Program-made: the position numbers and the translations under genes
Shown: piece by piece, positions 33,001 through 35,473 of the stretch
How the letters are laid out: the number at the start of each line of letters is the position of its first letter
Numbering within the stretch: the stretch's first letter is position 1
Notes under the pieces: generated by a model
Databases searched by the model: none
What the model saw: only the letters and a program-made list of their open reading frames with translations
Told to the model about the DNA's origin: nothing
NCBI GenBank assembly: GCA_020629055.1
Contig: JAHDEB010000020.1
Coordinates: 14,920 to 50,392, forward strand
DNA length: 35,473 nucleotides
Source: Chloroflexota bacterium
Lineage (GTDB): Bacteria > Chloroflexota > Anaerolineae > Promineifilales > Promineifilaceae
Direction: 5' to 3'

Positions 33001-34872
33001 ACCAGCAAAGGTGACCGCCAATTCTGGAATGACCGCCTCACCGTAAAGGGTTGCATCATCAACATAGAAAGTCTGTTCACCTGCTGTTTCAAGAGCGCCT
33101 AACGCCCAACCATGCACTTCGGTTAGATTGAAGCCGTCATTAGGGGCCCCATTACCGATCTCTTTGCGCAGAAAATCTGCAAATGGTAGTTCAATCAACT
33201 GCCAGCCTGAAAAATCATCGGCGAAAGTGATTGAGAACCGTTCAGCATCATCTGTCGTTGAGTCGGGATTACGATTGTCGATTACATCAACAAAAATCGT
33301 TGTGCCGGTATTTTGGCCGTAGAACCAGAACCTTAGCCCACCATAGCTGCTCCAATCTTGGGTTTCCCAAGTGTCAACGGCTGAATTTTCAAAGCTGTGG
33401 ATAAATACAGCAAAAGCGGTCACGTCAGCGGTAAACGCCATTACGTTGTTGCCTTCAACTGAATCTGGCACGGGGGCCGGAGGTGTAGCTGTTGTAGTAA
33501 TTGACGAGGTGCTCCCACCATCTGCTACCACGAAGAAGCCGATAGGTACACCATCAGAATCAACGCCGGTTGGCAAGCCGTTCTCAAAGTCGTCCACGAT
33601 TTGGGTTGGCGAGCCGGTTTCATTGACTTGGTCAAAGACCCAGTAGTCTGTTCGGAAGTTTGCGTCTGTTCCGCTGCCAATGACTGCTACAACGATATTA
33701 ACGAGTTGGCCGTTACCGCCGGCACTGACTGGGGTTGCATCTAAAACACCATTTCCGGCGCTAAAGAAGGAGTTATCGTCAAAAAAGTCTTCCAATGGAA
33801 TTTGAACCAACTGCCAACCGCCACCTGCGATTGCACATGGGCCAGTTGCTGAAATCTGACAGTTATATTGGAACTCATCATCATTGGCTGCATCAGCTAG
33901 ATTGTCGCCATTGTCATCTTCCTGCAGGTTGATTTCTAACAGATATTCTTGCCCTGCATTGGGGTTGATCCAAAAGCTAAAGGTGTTTGTTCCAGTTAGA
34001 TCGATCGTGTTTGTACGACCGAAGCCACCGTAAAAGCCAGGTGTTCCACCTGATCCCCAACCGGTTTCAATCGAGAAAGCTCCTCCATCTGTTGGAGGCA
34101 AATCTGCCGTGTTTGCACCAAGGCCCCCACCGCCGACTGAACCATTGAATGAGAACCAGCCATTTGCAAATGGATCGCCATGTTCCATATCATCAAAAAT
34201 GGTTAATGCGCTTACTTCTGGGCCACCGGAGCTGAAAGAGATGTCATCAATGTCTAATTCAACAATTGCTGGATCTGCACCTTGTACGCCCGCGATAACA
34301 AGGACGATTTCATCTAGGTTCCCATTAAAAATGTCGTCGCCACCGGCCCCAACAGGAGCAAAGCTGCTGACAGGGGCTGAGATTAGGCGCCATTGGTTGT
34401 CATATTCTGCACTTGTGAATACGGTATCAAGACGGAAAGAGTCATCAACTCCGTCTGCCCAGCCGTCACCATCTGTGTCTTCACGAATGGTGATTTCAAG
34501 TTGGTATTGGTCTGAAGTTGCATTGTCTTGATTGTAGACCCAGACGTTTAACCAAGCATCTGTAGGTAACACAATTTGAGAAGCATTGTCGAAGTTTTTA
34601 AAGAGACCTCCGTAAAAGCCTCCAGCTCCACCGCCTCCCCAGCCTGTGCTGAGATAGTAAGATCCATCTTGCGGCCGGTCATCCCCGACACCGAAGCCGC
34701 CACCTCCGTTGCTCCCGCCAAAATAGCCCCAGTCACTCACATCATTGTCTTCAAAATCATCAATGATGATGGTAGGTAGGACAGTTTGGGCTTGCACTGG
34801 CGCAGAGATGATATTCATCAGCAACATTGCCAGCATGGTTGCAAGGACTGTTAAATAATTTCTTAATTTCAT
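30007..34872 (-). CDS. Secreted multidomain GH16 endo-beta-1,3-glucanase (laminarinase-like) with nested domains
   Basis: This is a 1621-residue exported protein with a signal peptide (about 1-28, ending PVQA). Two related glycine-rich beta-sandwich modules follow (about 35-215 and 222-420). An intact CBM11-like module is at about 424-612 and a Calx-beta domain at about 618-731. A second CBM11-like module is broken into 735-783, 883-934 and 1187-1257. The first break holds an unnamed domain (about 784-882) with an EDVNGDGYPDLVFHF loop. The second break holds the GH16 catalytic domain (about 935-1186), whose site GEIDFMEF gives Glu1067, Asp1069 and Glu1072 of the EIDxxE type used by beta-1,3-glucanases. 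The C-terminus (about 1262-1621) is a Pmp-like parallel beta-helix ending in a choice-of-anchor-Q-like DQRGVARPQGSGCDIGAVE. GGAAG lies nine bases before the ATG. Laminarin as substrate is inferred. Confidence 0.9.
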   Translation of the reverse strand: MKLRNYLTVLATMLAMLLMNIISAPVQAQTVLPTIIIDDFEDNDVSDWGYFGGSNGGGGFGVGDDRPQDGSYYLSTGWGGGGAGGFYGGLFKNFDNASQIVLPTDAWLNVWVYNQDNATSDQYQLEITIREDTDGDGWADGVDDSFRLDTVFTSAEYDNQWRLISAPVSSFAPVGAGGDDIFNGNLDEIVLVIAGVQGADPAIVELDIDDISFSSGGPEVSALTIFDDMEHGDPFANGWFSFNGSVGGGGLGANTADLPPTDGGAFSIETGWGSGGTPGFYGGFGRTNTIDLTGTNTFSFWINPNAGQEYLLEINLQEDDNGDNLADAANDDEFQYNCQISATGPCAIAGGGWQLVQIPLEDFFDDNSFFSAGNGVLDATPVSAGGNGQLVNIVVAVIGSGTDANFRTDYWVFDQVNETGSPTQIVDDFENGLPTGVDSDGVPIGFFVVADGGSTSSITTTATPPAPVPDSVEGNNVMAFTADVTAFAVFIHSFENSAVDTWETQDWSSYGGLRFWFYGQNTGTTIFVDVIDNRNPDSTTDDAERFSITFADDFSGWQLIELPFADFLRKEIGNGAPNDGFNLTEVHGWALGALETAGEQTFYVDDATLYGEAVIPELAVTFAGARFDIEEGTTGDVTVKLNRAMNSDDPAQVSVDYSTFPGVAIPGREYTPTSGTLTFTNGGPSELTFSIETFDDTKWEGDERIGLSLTNPVDVETGFATLASAFIIENDMLDPNLVDDFSHGPYLWEGAGDISTKEIEAGDAAAIPGQDAYETVLNVDLPQYVEVEVQGNMCKSNGVIPVILFGSDEFDVALVDHTTVMLGDASESHVNKKNGIAERHEEDVNGDGYPDLVFHFQAQDANIDCNESGVPFSGQTYAGQQLSNESQTVSFSRDFPDAEDWSTAESMSFWYYGQNNGEAVTVNLLDNRAADPGPSGWEMVWAEEFNEPAGTTPNPEFWTYEIGDVTPDGKNGWGNDERQYYTDDPANAATDGNGNMVLTVREDDSGRDCYYGECEYTSARLISWRKAEFAYGRIESRIKVPPGEGIWPAFWSLGTDIDVVSWPQTGEIDFMEFVGRLPNEIFGTIHGPGYAGGASFGNIYTFDEPVYNDYHTFAVEWEPDLIKWYVDGILYHTATPDDVAPNEWVFNDEVFLLLNVAIGGNFGGAIDPNIELPASMAVDYIRVYQGPDTAERFETTFTDDFSGWQEVTVPFDGFTRSAEQPAGAPDDGLTLTGVRGFGFEVPADGSSVMIDQVHLDPIPLPSEVTVTTLADSGPGSLRDAIAGTATDGTITFDASLAGGTITLTSGQLLIDRSVTIDGSDAAGLTVSGNNSSRVFLINAPATVSMNDLTVSDGVGSPQGGGILNGGVLNLDRMVVTNNTESSGAPVDFQFGGGGIYNGDGATLNLTNSTVSNNSTLTQPGGGIYGFFNSTINVTNSTISGNVSADVAGGLRTLGDVNIVNSTISGNTSTAWHGGGMFSTDGSVTILNTTITGNNAPAGTAGGLMIASFGNPVNATIQNSIIADNGSYGCQVEGGAASLSSLGNNISSDPSCALDASDLDVGAGGAGLGTLANNGGPTLTHALEAGSPAIDAANGAACPATDQRGVARPQGSGCDIGAVEAN
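31315..32070 (-). other. GH16 catalytic domain nested in a CBM11-like module
   Basis: These codons (residues 935-1186) interrupt the second CBM11-like module between DNRAADPG and DTAERF. The intact first copy reads DNRNPDSTTDDAERF across the same point. The GH16 fold is complete from WEMVWAEEFNEP to DYIRVYQG. Confidence 0.8.
32227..32523 (-). other. Second domain insertion in the same CBM11-like module
   Basis: Residues about 784-882 (VEVEVQGNMCKSNGVIPVIL through GVPFSGQTYAG) interrupt the same module closer to its N-terminus. Two cysteines (794 and 865) could pair. The loop DVNGDGYPD looks like a calcium-binding motif. I recognise the domain as one that recurs in extracellular bacterial proteins but cannot name its family; boundaries are approximate. 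Confidence 0.6.
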
Positions 34873-35086
34873 AGTTAATTACTTCCTTTTGCTGTTGGTC
34901 ATTAAAAATGACTAAAACGATCCCCTCGTTTTATCGACATTGGCTCCGACACATAAGTGATTCCTATAGCTATTTACTTGGTACTTTGAATTCTGTTTTG
35001 TCTATATTTTTTCTTAACTGAGTCTCCTTATATCGTAAAGTCTGCTGTATGGATACTTGTCTATAGAAATATGTGGGCTTTTTAAT

Positions 35087-35102
35087 TTGATAGCGTTTTC
35101 AC
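35087..35102 (-). promoter_or_regulatory. Possible auxiliary LacI-type operator
   Basis: TTGATAGCGTTTTCAC matches the perfect operator at 35128-35143 in its right half and six of nine bases of the left half. The centres are 41 bp apart, close to four helical turns, which would suit looping or cooperative binding. Confidence 0.4.
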
Positions 35103-35127
35103 AGATAGACCGTAAAATTGCCTTCTT

Positions 35128-35143
35128 GTGAAAACGTTTTCAC
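35128..35143 (-). promoter_or_regulatory. Perfect LacI-type operator at the GH16 promoter
   Basis: GTGAAAACGTTTTCAC is a perfect 16-bp palindrome with the central CG typical of LacI-family sites. It begins 4 bp downstream of the -10 box, so a bound repressor would cover the transcription start. Regulator 2 is the likely ligand. Confidence 0.75.
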
Positions 35144-35147
35144 GAAA

Positions 35148-35175
35148 ATGATATCTTACTTACTCTATTTGTCAA
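35148..35175 (-). promoter_or_regulatory. Promoter of the GH16 gene
   Basis: On the minus strand: TTGACA (35175-35170), a 16-bp spacer, TATCAT (35153-35148). The -35 box is perfect and the -10 matches five of six. A start near 35141 implies an untranslated leader of about 270 nt before the ATG at 34872. I see no riboswitch or attenuator in that leader. Confidence 0.65.
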
Positions 35176-35333
35176 TATGTCTAAAAAAATTGACGCTACT
35201 TCGTAAGAAATGTACAAAATATCTAAATCTGCTAAATACGAGTCATAGACTTAGCCCAATTTCCTCTCTGTTATCATTCTGATTTTTGATTTTGAACGTC
35301 GATGTAGAACCCCGAAAAATTAAAAAAGCCATC

Positions 35334-35409
35334 TTTGACAAGATCGACAGGATTTTCAGGATAATGCTTTTCCGTTTAACTGTCCTGTTCAGTTTATAAA
35401 TTCTGTCCA
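35334..35409. repeat. CAGGAT-type intergenic repeat mosaic
   Basis: GACAGGATTTTCAGGAT (35346-35362), CTGTCCTGTTCAG (35380-35392) and TTCTGTCC (35401-35408) form a mosaic of sense and antisense CAGGA words. It resembles widespread low-complexity intergenic repeats. The region 35176-35473 otherwise shows no gene. Confidence 0.35.
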
Positions 35410-35445
35410 AGAAATATTGTAACTGTACAGGTGTCTGGGTTTGCT

Positions 35446-35468
35446 CCCCTCTCCCACTGGGAGAGGGG
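35446..35468. repeat. GC-rich palindromic repeat at the window edge
   Basis: CCCCTCTCCC (35446-35455) and GGGAGAGGGG (35459-35468) are perfect arms around ACT. This resembles a palindromic intergenic repeat common in many genomes and may continue past the window end. Confidence 0.6.
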
Positions 35469-35473
35469 CTGGG

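Noticed and set aside
1-35473. tRNA, rRNA, CRISPR arrays, insertion sequences and phage integrases
   Set aside because: I looked for cloverleaf-like segments, regularly spaced repeats, and transposase or integrase motifs in the translations and found none.

Overview
The window carries 22 credible protein-coding genes and no tRNA, rRNA, CRISPR array or transposase that I can see. GC content looks moderate, a little under 50%. Several exported proteins have a lipobox followed by a Thr/Pro/Glu-rich linker. There is a choice-of-anchor-Q-like beta-helix tail, a long two-block FtsX permease and a tandem GH3 pair. This mix resembles Chloroflexota (Anaerolineae/Caldilineae-like, probably an aerobic, possibly marine heterotroph). 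The assignment is an inference from gene style; no marker gene is present to prove it.

The left third (1-11.4 kb) is an aromatic-catabolism patch. On the minus strand lie a fumarylacetoacetate hydrolase, an extradiol dioxygenase of the homoprotocatechuate 2,3-dioxygenase type, a double-domain GxxExxY protein, an IclR regulator and 4-hydroxybenzoate 3-monooxygenase (pobA). Diverging from it on the plus strand are homogentisate 1,2-dioxygenase (hmgA) and an APH-fold kinase. A cupin, a formylglycine-type sulfatase and an MhpA-like FAD hydroxylase follow. The 138-bp gap between the hydrolase and hmgA holds overlapping, face-to-face sigma70-like promoters. The pathway is incomplete here: no hydroxyphenylpyruvate dioxygenase, maleylacetoacetate isomerase or protocatechuate ring-cleavage operon is visible.

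At 11.4-15.6 kb a MacA-like lipoprotein adaptor and a large FtsX-domain permease form an export pair with no ATPase beside them.

The right part (15.7-34.9 kb, all minus strand) reads as a beta-glucan (laminarin-like) utilisation locus. It contains a 1621-residue secreted GH16 endo-beta-1,3-glucanase, two LacI-family regulators, a ROK sugar kinase, a CUT1 sugar importer (binding protein and two permeases, no ATPase), and an operon of three glycosidases (a clan GH-A lipoprotein, a GH3 lipoprotein and a GH3 without signal peptide). A plausible flow is: GH16 cuts the polymer outside, surface lipoprotein glycosidases trim it, the ABC importer brings in oligosaccharides, cytosolic GH3 releases glucose and the ROK kinase phosphorylates it. 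The LacI genes and their operators give the control layer.

The most unusual features are: (1) the GH16 catalytic domain is inserted inside a carbohydrate-binding beta-sandwich, which is also split by a second domain, and an intact copy of the same sandwich earlier in the protein shows where the break lies; (2) the binding protein is a gapless tandem duplication of a whole ~430-residue domain in one lipoprotein; (3) three LacI-type operators sit in tandem at 13-bp spacing abutting a promoter; (4) the GxxExxY protein has a second domain that has lost its nuclease residues; (5) the word CGGCCG is strongly over-represented, giving six NotI sites in 35 kb.
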